This document shows positions 8,169 to 16,163 of a DNA stretch of 37,887 nucleotides, one piece after another. Numbering within the stretch: the stretch's first letter is position 1; the number at the start of each line of letters is the position of its first letter. The notes under the pieces were generated by a model, which saw only the letters and a list, made by a program, of their open reading frames with translations, ran no database searches and was not told the origin of the DNA. This stretch comes from Syntrophobacteraceae bacterium (lineage in GTDB: Bacteria > Desulfobacterota > Syntrophobacteria > Syntrophobacterales > Syntrophobacteraceae), in NCBI GenBank assembly GCA_025453975.1, contig JALOPI010000038.1, positions 1 to 37,887 on the forward strand. The letters are read 5' to 3'. Both the position numbers and the translations under genes were made by a program.

Positions 8169-8672
8169 TCAGCGGCCCTGCTGACGCATCTGCTCCCGGA
8201 CATAGGACATGAGGCCACCGGCCTTGACCAGCTGCTGCATGAAAGGAGGCACCTGCTGGGCTTGATAGGTCTCGCTCCGCGTGTGGTTGATGACGATCCC
8301 GCGGTCCAGATCCGCTTCCACCACATCCCCCGTTGAAACGGCCGCCGCCGCTTCGGGACACTCGAGGATCGGCAGCCCCATGTTGAAGGCATTGCGAAAG
8401 AAGATCCGGGCAAAGCTCGCCGCAATGACGCAGCTCAGGCCGGCGGCCTTGATGGCGATGGGGGCGTGCTCCCGGGAGGAGCCGCACCCGAAGTTCTTGC
8501 CCGCGATGATCATGTCCCCCGGCTTGACCTTTTTCATGAACTCCGGATCCGCGTCCTCCATGCAATGAGCCGCGAGCACGGCGGGGTCGGTGGTGTTGAG
8601 GTATCGCGCGGGAATGATGGCATCCGTATCCACGTCATCGCCGAATTTCCAGGCGGTTCCCTGCAATTTCAT
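8169..8672 (-). CDS. leuD: 3-isopropylmalate dehydratase small subunit
   Basis: 167 residues from the ATG at 8672, chosen because AGAGG lies 7 bases upstream and the protein then begins MKLQGTAWKFGDDVDTD, as in the short archaeal-type LeuD/HacB family. An in-frame extension to 8783 is low-complexity Arg/Gly sequence and unlikely to be translated. The swivelling-domain motifs DVDTDAIIPARYL and GKNFGCGSSREHAP are intact. It pairs with LeuC to isomerise 2-isopropylmalate to 3-isopropylmalate. Gaps of 114 bases to leuC and 144 bases to leuB are longer than elsewhere in this operon and hold no gene I can support. Confidence 0.95.
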   Translation of the reverse strand: MKLQGTAWKFGDDVDTDAIIPARYLNTTDPAVLAAHCMEDADPEFMKKVKPGDMIIAGKNFGCGSSREHAPIAIKAAGLSCVIAASFARIFFRNAFNMGLPILECPEAAAAVSTGDVVEADLDRGIVINHTRSETYQAQQVPPFMQQLVKAGGLMSYVREQMRQQGR

Positions 8673-8786
8673 CTGACATCCTCTCTTAGGTCGGCACGCG
8701 GTAACAGGCCCCGAGGCTCGATCCTCCCACTTCCTTTCGCGGGCCGGCCCGCGGTTGGCAGTACTCGATCCTCTGGCGGCCACCCA

Positions 8787-10046
8787 TCAAACGGCATCGG
8801 GGTGAACGATTCGCCCGGCAATGGCCGAAGCCGCCGCCACCGCCGGGTTGCTGAGGTACACCTCGCTCTCCGGGTGGCCCATGCGCCCCACGAAATTACG
8901 GTTGGTGGTCGCGACAGCCCGCTCCCCCGGAGCCAGGATTCCCATATGACCACCGAGGCAGGGCCCGCAGGTGGGCGTGCTCACCGCGGCTTCCGCATCC
9001 ACGAAAATCTCCAGGAGCCCCTCGCGCATGGCCTCCTGGTAAATCCGCTGGGTGGCGGGAATCACGAGGCACCGAACGCCTGGAGCCACTTTCTTCCCCT
9101 TGAGAACCCTGGCCGCTTGCCGCAGATCCTCCAGCCGCCCGTTGGTGCACGAGCCGATGACCGCCTGCTGAATGGGGATGTCGGGAAGCTCCTGGATGGG
9201 CTTCACGTTCTGGGGCGAATGGGGAAGGGCCACCATGGGCTCGAAACCTGAAACATCCCAGTCGTACACCCTGGCATAGACGGCGCCGGGATCGCTCTCG
9301 TAAAACGCGTAGGGGCGCCGGGCCCGCTCCTTGACGTAGGCCTCGGTCAGGGCGTCCGGGGTGATGATCCCCACCTTGGCGCCCGCCTCGATGGCCATGT
9401 TGGACATGGTGAAGCGATCCGCCATCGGCAGTCCCTCGATGACCTCGCCGGTGAATTCCATGGCCTGGTAACGCGCCCCATCCACTCCGATCTGACCGAT
9501 GGCGTACAGGATCAGGTCCTTCCCGCCCACCCAGGGACGCAGCTTCCCACGAAACACAAACTTGACGGAATGGGGAACCTTGAACCAGATCCGCCCGGTG
9601 ATCATGGCGGCGGCGAGGTCGGTGCTTCCCACCCCCGTGGCGAAAGCGCCCAGTGCCCCGTAAGTGCAGGTGTGGCTGTCGGCTCCGATGACCACGTCCC
9701 CAGGCAGCACCAGCCCCTGCTCCGGCAGCAGAGCATGCTCCACGCCCATCCGGCCCACTTCGAAATAGTGGGTGATGCCGAATTCTGCGGCGAATTCGCG
9801 CATGAGCTTGACCTGCATGGCCGAGCTGATGTCCTTGTTCGGGGTGAAATGGTCCGGAACCAGGGCGATGCGATCCCCGTCGAAGACCCTGGCGGCGCCC
9901 GCCTTGCGGAATGCCTCCATGGCCAGGGGCGCCGTGATGTCATTGCCCAGGGCGAAATCGATCTCCACCTCGATGAGCTCATCCGGCCGGACCTCCGCTC
10001 GATCGGCATGCTTGGCAAGGATTTTCTCACTGATAGTCATGGACAT
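8787..10046 (-). CDS. leuC: 3-isopropylmalate dehydratase large subunit
   Basis: 419 residues, the size of the shorter (archaeal-like, homoaconitase-related) LeuC class that matches the short LeuD next door, rather than the roughly 470-residue E. coli type. Aconitase-fold features are present: [22 protein letters not shown], and the Fe-S cysteines in GSCTNG and [10 protein letters not shown]. Start at 10046 is favoured by GAGGTG 7 bases upstream; a TTG at 10052 and an ATG at 10040 are alternatives. It carries the 4Fe-4S cluster that dehydrates and rehydrates isopropylmalate. The gene lies 24 bases after pssA. The usual leuA is not found at this place or elsewhere in the window. Confidence 0.95.
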   Translation of the reverse strand: MSMTISEKILAKHADRAEVRPDELIEVEIDFALGNDITAPLAMEAFRKAGAARVFDGDRIALVPDHFTPNKDISSAMQVKLMREFAAEFGITHYFEVGRMGVEHALLPEQGLVLPGDVVIGADSHTCTYGALGAFATGVGSTDLAAAMITGRIWFKVPHSVKFVFRGKLRPWVGGKDLILYAIGQIGVDGARYQAMEFTGEVIEGLPMADRFTMSNMAIEAGAKVGIITPDALTEAYVKERARRPYAFYESDPGAVYARVYDWDVSGFEPMVALPHSPQNVKPIQELPDIPIQQAVIGSCTNGRLEDLRQAARVLKGKKVAPGVRCLVIPATQRIYQEAMREGLLEIFVDAEAAVSTPTCGPCLGGHMGILAPGERAVATTNRNFVGRMGHPESEVYLSNPAVAAASAIAGRIVHPDAV

Positions 10047-10070
10047 GAACAATCACCTCATCATCATCGT

Positions 10071-10922
10071 TCAGGAAAGCGTCTCTTCCCGATCCCCGGG
10101 GATCTCGATCTCCTGGGTCTTCTCTCCGGCTCCGGGTGGGAGCTGCTCGGCGGGCTTTCGCCGCACTCTCTGCACCACAAAAAGCACGGGGCCCGCCAGG
10201 ACATAAGTCAGGCACATGGAAAACAGCATGAGCTGAGGCTCGATGGCGATGACCGACATGAGCACCAGCACGCCGCAAAGCACCGGAATCGGCTTGGCCT
10301 TGATCATCTCGAAGTCTTTGAAGCTGTAGAACGGCACCGTGCTCACCATCAGGAACCCCAGGAGGTACGTGACCACCAGCAGCGATGGGGCTCCATAGGG
10401 AGTGAAGTCCACCCTCCAGCCCTCGATGAAAAACACCGTGGTGGCGATCATGTTGGCAGCCCCGGGAATGGGCAGCCCCACAAAGTACTTCTTGCTGGAT
10501 GTTTCCACCTGAACATTGAACCGCGCCAGCCTCAGCGCGCCGCAAGCCACGAAGACGAAAGCCGCGAGCCACCCCATCCGGCCGAACGGCTTCAAGGCCC
10601 AGAGATACATGAGGATACTGGGGGCCACGCCGAAGGCCACCAGGTCCGCCAGCGAATCGTACTCGACGCCGAAGCGGCTCGTGGCACGGGTCAGCCGCGC
10701 CACCTGGCCGTCCAGGATGTCGAAGACGCACGACACGAAGATCGCCAGGGCCGCCAGCTGGTAATTGCCGTTGATGGCACTGACAATCCCGAAAAAGCCA
10801 CTCATGAGGTTGCCGGTGGTGAAGAGGTTGGGCACGATGTAGGCCCCGATGTGGACTTCGCCCTCCTCCAGCCGGCGCCATCGCTTCTTTCTGAAGCGGC
10901 GCTTCTTCACTTCAGGCGGCAT
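10071..10922 (-). CDS. pssA: CDP-diacylglycerol-serine O-phosphatidyltransferase
   Basis: 283 residues, an integral membrane enzyme that makes phosphatidylserine from CDP-diacylglycerol and serine. The CDP-alcohol phosphotransferase signature is complete: D71-G72-x2-A75-R76-x8-G85-x3-D89-x3-D93. A very basic N-terminus (KKRRFRKKRWRR) precedes several transmembrane helices, as in the Bacillus-type (PssA-II) family. Its start overlaps the end of psd by 16 bases, so the two phospholipid genes are tightly coupled. Placement inside an ilv-leu operon is known from other Desulfobacterota. Confidence 0.94.
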   Translation of the reverse strand: MPPEVKKRRFRKKRWRRLEEGEVHIGAYIVPNLFTTGNLMSGFFGIVSAINGNYQLAALAIFVSCVFDILDGQVARLTRATSRFGVEYDSLADLVAFGVAPSILMYLWALKPFGRMGWLAAFVFVACGALRLARFNVQVETSSKKYFVGLPIPGAANMIATTVFFIEGWRVDFTPYGAPSLLVVTYLLGFLMVSTVPFYSFKDFEMIKAKPIPVLCGVLVLMSVIAIEPQLMLFSMCLTYVLAGPVLFVVQRVRRKPAEQLPPGAGEKTQEIEIPGDREETLS

Positions 10923-11572
10923 AGGACCGTTTCACCCCCGTAGACATGCTGGCCCCTCGACACCAGGATCTCCGAATCGACGGGGACGAAAACATCCATG
11001 CGAGAACCGAAGCGGATCAGACCGAACCTCTCGCCTCGCTCGACGCGCTCTCCCGCCCGGGGCCAGCAGACGATGCGGCGGGCGATGAGCCCCGCCACCT
11101 GGGTCATGACCACCTCGGGTCCACGGTCCGAGAGGATACGGACCCAGCTCTGCTCATTTTCATGGCTGGCCCTGGGAAGATTGGCGGCCACGAAAGCCCC
11201 CTTCCGATAGCACACTTGCTGCACGACGCCCGAAACCGGCACGCGATTCACATGCACGTCGAAAATCGACATGAAAATGCTGATCCGAAGACACGGCCTG
11301 TCCGTCAGGGGAGCCGATTCCATCCGGTCGATGGCAATGACCCTGCCGTCGGCGGGCGATGCCACATCAGGCTCTTCGGCGGAGAGGATGCGATCGGGAT
11401 CCCGGAAGAAGTGCCCGACCAGAAGCGTTGCCGCCAGGGCAGGCAGCGTCAGGAGGGTCCATCCCTGAACCGCGAGCACCAGGGTGACGAAACCGGCGAT
11501 GAGAATATAGGGAATTCCCTCGCGAGCCACGGGTATATGCTGACGCTTGTCTCTGAAGGTCCCCGTCTGCAA
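10907..11572 (-). CDS. psd: Phosphatidylserine decarboxylase proenzyme
   Basis: 221 residues, the short class of Psd. The proenzyme cleaves itself at a Gly-Ser pair to make the pyruvoyl cofactor; that pair is G189-S190 in LIRFGSRMDV. Also visible are HFFRDPDR, SPADGRV and the FDVHVNRVP block. A hydrophobic segment at 20-53 anchors it to the membrane. It converts phosphatidylserine, the product of the next gene, to phosphatidylethanolamine. The start appears to be TTG at 11572 with AGGAG 10 bases upstream; no ATG is available near the family N-terminus. Confidence 0.93.
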   Translation of the reverse strand: MQTGTFRDKRQHIPVAREGIPYILIAGFVTLVLAVQGWTLLTLPALAATLLVGHFFRDPDRILSAEEPDVASPADGRVIAIDRMESAPLTDRPCLRISIFMSIFDVHVNRVPVSGVVQQVCYRKGAFVAANLPRASHENEQSWVRILSDRGPEVVMTQVAGLIARRIVCWPRAGERVERGERFGLIRFGSRMDVFVPVDSEILVSRGQHVYGGETVLCRLK

Positions 11573-11696
11573 TGGCGGATGGCTCCTTTCTCCGGACGGC
11601 CCTCGGGTCGATGGGGGATGGGGGATGAAAGCGCTTCCGTATCCAGTCCAGGAGCCTCACTGGCAACCGACGGCACGGCCGTTGATTCGCCCCGCT

Positions 11697-11728
11697 GACG
11701 CCAGGACCCCGCCGGGGGTCAGGGCGTC
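11697..11728. repeat. Strong hairpin between ilvC and psd
   Basis: An inverted repeat of two perfect 6-bp helices, GACGCC/GGCGTC and GACCCC/GGGGTC, separated by a symmetric 2x2 internal loop (AG on both sides of the plus strand) and capped by GCCG. It lies within the 183-base gap between ilvC and psd. There is no T-run on the minus strand after it, so it is more likely an mRNA-stabilising or processing element or a weak terminator than a full intrinsic terminator. Confidence 0.6.
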
Positions 11729-11755
11729 TCGGGGGCATGGACGTTCGCAGCAACA

Positions 11756-12757
11756 TTAGATCATCTTCTTGGCATCCAGAAAAGGCATCATGGACCGAAG
11801 CCTGGCGCCCACTTCTTCCACGAGGAGCCTGCGCTCCCGCTCCCGCAGCGCCCGGAACATGGGGCGCCCCGCCTGGTTCTCCAGGATCCACTCCCGGGCG
11901 AACGCCCCCGACTGAATCTCCTCGAGAATCTGCTTCATGGCCGCCCGCGTCTCGTCGGTCACGATGCGCCGGCCTCGGGTGAGGTCCCCGTACTCCGCCG
12001 TGTCGCTGATGGAGTAGCGCATGTACGCCAGACCGCCGCGGTAGATGAGATCGACGATGAGCTTCAGCTCATGCATGCACTCGAAAAAGGCGATCTCAGG
12101 CTGATAGCCCGCCTCCACCAGGGTGTCGAAGCCCGCCTTGACCAGCTCCGAAACTCCGCCGCACAAGACGGACTGCTCTCCAAAGAGGTCCGTTTCCGTC
12201 TCTTCCTTGAACGTCGTTTCCAGGACCCCCGCCCGCGTGGCGCCGATGCCCCGGGCATAGGCCAGGGCCGTCCGCATGGCCTGGCCGCTGGCATCCTGGT
12301 GAATGGCCACGAGGGCCGGCACCCCGGCGCCGCGGACGTACTCGCTCCGGACCAGATGCCCCGGCCCCTTGGGAGCCACCATCACCGCGTCCACCTCGGG
12401 GGGCGGTACGATCTGCCCGTAGTGGATATTGAAGCCGTGGGAGAACAGGAGCGTCTTGCCAGCCTTCATGGATGGCGCCACGTCCTCGGCGTAGATGCGA
12501 GCCTGTGTGTGATCGGGCGTGAGGATCTGGATGACGTCGCAGCTGGAAGCGGCTTCCCGCGCCGAAACCGGAGTGAAGCCGTCCTCGACGGCCTTTTCGT
12601 GATTGGGGGACCCCGGCCGCTGACCGATGACCACCTCCACCCCGCTGTCCCGAAGATTCTGGGCCTGGGCATGCCCCTGACTTCCATAGCCGATCACCGC
12701 GACCTTCATGCCCCGCAGCACATTGAGATCCGCATCCGCCTCGTAGAATATCTTCAT
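11756..12757 (-). CDS. ilvC: Ketol-acid reductoisomerase (class I)
   Basis: 333 residues from the ATG at 12757, which has GGGAGGAG 5 bases upstream; the 57-residue in-frame extension to 12928 is not family-like. It isomerises and reduces acetolactate or acetohydroxybutyrate with NADPH and Mg2+ in the valine and isoleucine pathways. The nucleotide-binding motif [15 protein letters not shown] is followed by VIGQRPGS, and the C-terminal knotted domain has the metal ligands in [19 protein letters not shown] sequence and the [13 protein letters not shown] helix. Length fits the short class I enzyme. Confidence 0.96.
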   Translation of the reverse strand: MKIFYEADADLNVLRGMKVAVIGYGSQGHAQAQNLRDSGVEVVIGQRPGSPNHEKAVEDGFTPVSAREAASSCDVIQILTPDHTQARIYAEDVAPSMKAGKTLLFSHGFNIHYGQIVPPPEVDAVMVAPKGPGHLVRSEYVRGAGVPALVAIHQDASGQAMRTALAYARGIGATRAGVLETTFKEETETDLFGEQSVLCGGVSELVKAGFDTLVEAGYQPEIAFFECMHELKLIVDLIYRGGLAYMRYSISDTAEYGDLTRGRRIVTDETRAAMKQILEEIQSGAFAREWILENQAGRPMFRALRERERRLLVEEVGARLRSMMPFLDAKKMI

Positions 12758-12940
12758 GAATTCTCCTCCCTCGGCACCCATCCCATCCGCGATGAGCTCG
12801 AGATCACAATTCCATCCACAATACTGGGGCCGCATTCCGTGGCGGAACGGCCACGCACCCGCGGGCACGGCGGCTCGCCCCCCCCCGGGAGCGCCGACGA
12901 TCGAGGCCAGCTCCCGTTCCCTCCTCAAGGACGAGGGCTC

Positions 12941-13441
12941 TCAGTGCTTCTTGGCGCGGGCCAGCGCCGCCTTGCCCGTGCGGGCCAGCTCCACGATGCC
13001 GATCTGGCTCAGGAGCTCCAGAATGGCCCCGATCTTCGTCTCGTTTCCCGTCACCTCGATGGTGTAAAAGTGCGGACTCACATCCACCACCTTGGCGCGA
13101 AAAATATCCGAGATGCGCAGCACCTCCGCGCGGGTGGCCGGTTCCGCCCGCACTTTGATGAGGGCCATTTCGCGGTCCACGAACTCGATCTCGCGAAAAT
13201 CATAGACCTTGATCACGTTGATCAGCTTGTTCAGCTGCTTGATGATCTGCTCCAGGATGTGCTGGTCCCCCGTGGTCACCAGCGTGATCCTGGAAAGCCC
13301 GGGCTCGTGAGTCACGGCCACCGTGAGGCATTCGATGTTGAATCCCCGTCCGCTGAAAAGCCCCGCCACCCTGGAGAGCACTCCCGGCTGGTTCTCCACC
13401 AGCACCCCTATCGTATGTTTTTGCTTCTCGTTTTTTTCCAT
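12941..13441 (-). CDS. ilvH: Acetolactate synthase small (regulatory) subunit
   Basis: 166 residues. An N-terminal ACT domain (TIGVLVENQPGVLSRVAGLFSGRGFNI begins it, quoted in part: VENQPGVLSRVAGLF) is followed by the C-terminal ALS small-subunit domain. It binds and activates IlvB and confers valine feedback. The start lies 3 bases after the ilvB stop, so translation is coupled; the ribosome site within the ilvB end is weak. A 183-base gap separates it from ilvC. Confidence 0.95.
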   Translation of the reverse strand: MEKNEKQKHTIGVLVENQPGVLSRVAGLFSGRGFNIECLTVAVTHEPGLSRITLVTTGDQHILEQIIKQLNKLINVIKVYDFREIEFVDREMALIKVRAEPATRAEVLRISDIFRAKVVDVSPHFYTIEVTGNETKIGAILELLSQIGIVELARTGKAALARAKKH

Positions 13442-13444
13442 GGC

Positions 13445-15163
13445 TCACACCAGCAGCATCTCTGAAATGTCCTTCCCAGCGGGCACCATCGGGTACACCC
13501 CTTCCTCAGCCGCCACAACGAACTCCATCAGAACCGGCCGCCTGACTGAAAAGGCCTCGCGAATCACCGGCTCGACTTCCTCGGGCCTGGTGGCCCTGAG
13601 TCCCACGGCTCCGTAAGCGTCGGCGAGCTTCACGAAGTCGGGAGCGGCGTCCAGACATGTGGCGCAGTAAGTCTTTTCATAGAACAGCTCCTGCCATTGC
13701 CGCACCATGCCCAGAAAACGGTTGTTCAAGATGGCCACCTTCACGGGCAGATCGTTGCAGACGGCGGTGATGAGCTCCTGAATGTTCATCTGTATACTGC
13801 CGTCTCCCGCAATGTCGATCACCAGCCGGTCCGGGAAAGCGACCTGGGCACCGATGGCCGCGGGAAGGCCGTAGCCCATGGTGCCGAGCCCTCCCGAAGA
13901 CAGGAAAGACCTGGGCTGGGTCAAGTGGAAGAACTGGGCCGCCCACATCTGGTTCTGGCCCACCTCGGTGGTGACGATGGCATCCCCGTCGCACAGCTCG
14001 TAGAGCTTCTCCACGACATACTGGGGCTTGATCACGTCCCCTTCCTGCTTGTAGGCCAGGCGATGAGCGTTTCGCCATTCGTTGACCTGCGCAAGCCATG
14101 GTGCGCGCACCTCGGCCAGGTCTTCGACGGGATCCTCCTCGACCATGGCGATGAGCCGCTCCAGCGCATTCCTGCAATCCCCCACGATGGGAATGTCCAC
14201 CGGGACGTTCTTGCTGATGCTGGTGGGATCGATGTCGATGTGGACGATCTTGGCATGGGGCGCAAACCCCGCGATCTTCCCCGTGACCCGGTCATCGAAT
14301 CGGGCGCCGACGGCCACGAGAACATCGCAGCTCTGGACCGCCATGTTGGCCCGGTAAGTCCCGTGCATGCCAAGCATCCCGAGCCACAGCGGATTCTCCT
14401 GCTTCGTGCCATCCTCCTGTCGGAGCAGGGCCGGATAGCAGCCCATTCCCATGAGGGTGGTGGTCACCGGGGCCTGAAGAAGGTCGGCCAGCCGGATCAG
14501 CTCGTCGGAAGCCCCCGAGAGGATCACCCCTCCACCGGCGTAGAGGACAGGGCTCTTGGCCTTGCGGATGAGCTGGTAAGCCCGCTTGATCTGCCCCATG
14601 TGCGCTTCGACCGTGGGACGATAACCCACCAGCTCGACCTTCTTGGGATAGCGAAACTCCGTCGTCGCCTGGACCACATCCTTGGGCAGATCCACCAGAA
14701 CCGGCCCGGGCCGCCCCGTGCGGGCCAGGTAGAATGCCTCCTTGATCACCCGCGCGAGGTCGTTCACGTCCTTGACCAGATAGTTGTGCTTGGTGCAGGG
14801 TCTCGAGATCCCCACGATGTCCACTTCCTGAAAGGCGTCGTTGCCGATGAGCGCCGTGGGCACCTGCCCCGTGAACACGACCATGGGAACGGAATCGAGG
14901 TATGCCGTCGCTATGCCGGTGACCGTGTTGGTCGCACCGGGGCCGGACGTGACGAGACAGACACCGACGCGGCCCGTGGCCCGGGCGTAGCCGTCCGCCA
15001 TGTGGGCGGCCCCCTGTTCATGGCGAACCAGGATGTGCCGGATGCCGGACTTGGGGATCTCGTGGTAGATGTCGAGGACGGCCCCACCCGGGAAGCCGAA
15101 AATGACCTCGACTCCTTCCTTCTTCAAACACTCGAAAAAAATCTGCGCACCTTTGAGTTTCAT
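13445..15163 (-). CDS. ilvB: Acetolactate synthase large (catalytic) subunit
   Basis: 572 residues from the ATG at 15163 (MKLKGAQIFFECL), with AAGGGTGAT just upstream; a 28-residue extension to 15247 is in frame but unlike the family. The thiamine diphosphate enzyme condenses pyruvate with itself or with 2-oxobutyrate. Motifs include the catalytic Glu in VRHEQGAAHMADGYARA, the FAD-binding central domain, and the ThDP/Mg motif GDGSIQMNIQEL ending in NNRFLGMV. It is the first gene of the operon; the promoter is at 15285-15313. Confidence 0.96.
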   Translation of the reverse strand: MKLKGAQIFFECLKKEGVEVIFGFPGGAVLDIYHEIPKSGIRHILVRHEQGAAHMADGYARATGRVGVCLVTSGPGATNTVTGIATAYLDSVPMVVFTGQVPTALIGNDAFQEVDIVGISRPCTKHNYLVKDVNDLARVIKEAFYLARTGRPGPVLVDLPKDVVQATTEFRYPKKVELVGYRPTVEAHMGQIKRAYQLIRKAKSPVLYAGGGVILSGASDELIRLADLLQAPVTTTLMGMGCYPALLRQEDGTKQENPLWLGMLGMHGTYRANMAVQSCDVLVAVGARFDDRVTGKIAGFAPHAKIVHIDIDPTSISKNVPVDIPIVGDCRNALERLIAMVEEDPVEDLAEVRAPWLAQVNEWRNAHRLAYKQEGDVIKPQYVVEKLYELCDGDAIVTTEVGQNQMWAAQFFHLTQPRSFLSSGGLGTMGYGLPAAIGAQVAFPDRLVIDIAGDGSIQMNIQELITAVCNDLPVKVAILNNRFLGMVRQWQELFYEKTYCATCLDAAPDFVKLADAYGAVGLRATRPEEVEPVIREAFSVRRPVLMEFVVAAEEGVYPMVPAGKDISEMLLV

Positions 15164-15284
15164 CGGATCACCCTTCGCGACTGCTTCTGTGGGAGCGCGC
15201 CTCCCATGCCCCCACGCCACCCCGTTCGATGAGCGGGAAGGAAACAAAGTTTAATGTCAACAATTCCCATGGGATAGACACACC

Positions 15285-15313
15285 ATTTTAGGGGAAACCC
15301 TTGGGGCTGTCAA
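15285..15313 (-). promoter_or_regulatory. Sigma-70 promoter of the ilv-psd-pss-leu operon
   Basis: Read on the minus strand: TTGACA (15313-15308), a 17-base spacer, and TAAAAT (15290-15285). This is one mismatch from consensus overall with ideal spacing. Transcription would start near 15278, giving a leader of about 115 bases before ilvB. Confidence 0.85.
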
Positions 15314-15380
15314 CGCACGAAAACCCATGTACCCCTCCCGGGGAGCAAAAACCTCGCTGGAGGTCCCCCCAAAGGCTCCG

Positions 15381-15408
15381 TTGACATGGGTCGGGGCTTT
15401 GCTAGAAT
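15381..15408 (+). promoter_or_regulatory. Sigma-70 promoter of the HD-domain gene
   Basis: TTGACA (15381-15386), a 16-base spacer and TAGAAT (15403-15408) on the plus strand. It faces away from the ilv promoter, with 67 bases between the two -35 boxes. A transcript would start near 15415 and carry an untranslated leader of about 98 bases. Confidence 0.8.
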
Positions 15409-15512
15409 CCCCCTCCGGACAGACCCATGGCCACGGAGCGGGGTGGCGGCAGCCGGCACGGCGCTGAGCCGCGACCGCTTCGATTTGCTCATCCCGGAAG
15501 CTGGAGCGACTT

Positions 15513-16163
15513 TTGACCGAGCCACATGCAGCCCATGCCGCCGATGGGAGCCCGGAAGAAGACTCGGGCGCCCTCAAAAACATCATCCACTTCTTCTTCG
15601 AGCTGGGAATGCTCAAGAAGACCCCGCGCTCGGGCTTCCAGTTTCTGGGCTCGGGAAAGGAGTCGGTGGCGGACCACTCCTACCGCATGGCCGTCATCGG
15701 CTACACCCTGGCCCGCCTCTCACCCGGAGCCGATCCCCACAAGGTCCTTTGCATGTGCCTCTTTCACGATGTGCCCGAGGCGCGCACGGGGGACATGAAC
15801 TACGTGAACAAACAGTATGTGACGGTGGATGAGGTCGCCGCCGTGGAGGATCTGGCGGGAACGCTCCCCTTCGGCGATGAATTCCGGTCGCTCCTCGGCG
15901 AGTATCGGCAAGGGGCCACCGAGGAATCCCGGCTCGCCCACGACGCCGATCAGCTGGATCTGCTCCTGGAGCTCAAGGAGCAGCTGGATCTCGGCAACCC
16001 CTATGCGCGCAAATGGATCGATTTTGCCTTGAAGAGGCTCGGTACGGATTTAGGCAGGAAGCTTGCCGAGACCCTCATGTCGACGGATTCGACGGCATGG
16101 TGGTTCGACGGCCACGACGACTGGTGGCGTCATAAACGGGGGGCTCCCTCGTCCAGGGACTGA
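15513..16163 (+). CDS. HD-domain phosphohydrolase, HDDC2/YfbR-like
   Basis: 216 residues. The metal-binding HD motif is intact: H55 (ADHS), H85-D86 (LFHDVPEA) and D146 (HDADQLD). The spacing and the segments RSGFQFLGSGKESVADHS and EARTGDMNYVNKQ match the HDDC2/YfbR group, whose studied members are 5'-deoxynucleotidases acting on deoxynucleoside monophosphates; exact substrate here is inferred. The start is TTG at 15513 with GGAG 6 bases upstream; the next in-frame ATG would remove conserved sequence. Its 3' end overlaps the convergent regulator gene by 34 bases, so the two transcripts would be antisense over their tails. Confidence 0.87.
   Translation: MTEPHAAHAADGSPEEDSGALKNIIHFFFELGMLKKTPRSGFQFLGSGKESVADHSYRMAVIGYTLARLSPGADPHKVLCMCLFHDVPEARTGDMNYVNKQYVTVDEVAAVEDLAGTLPFGDEFRSLLGEYRQGATEESRLAHDADQLDLLLELKEQLDLGNPYARKWIDFALKRLGTDLGRKLAETLMSTDSTAWWFDGHDDWWRHKRGAPSSRD

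Noticed and set aside
13697..15232. 511-residue plus-strand open frame
   Set aside because: Antisense shadow of ilvB with no family resemblance; similar shadows lie over ilvC/ilvH (12071-13465) and the nucleotidyltransferase gene.
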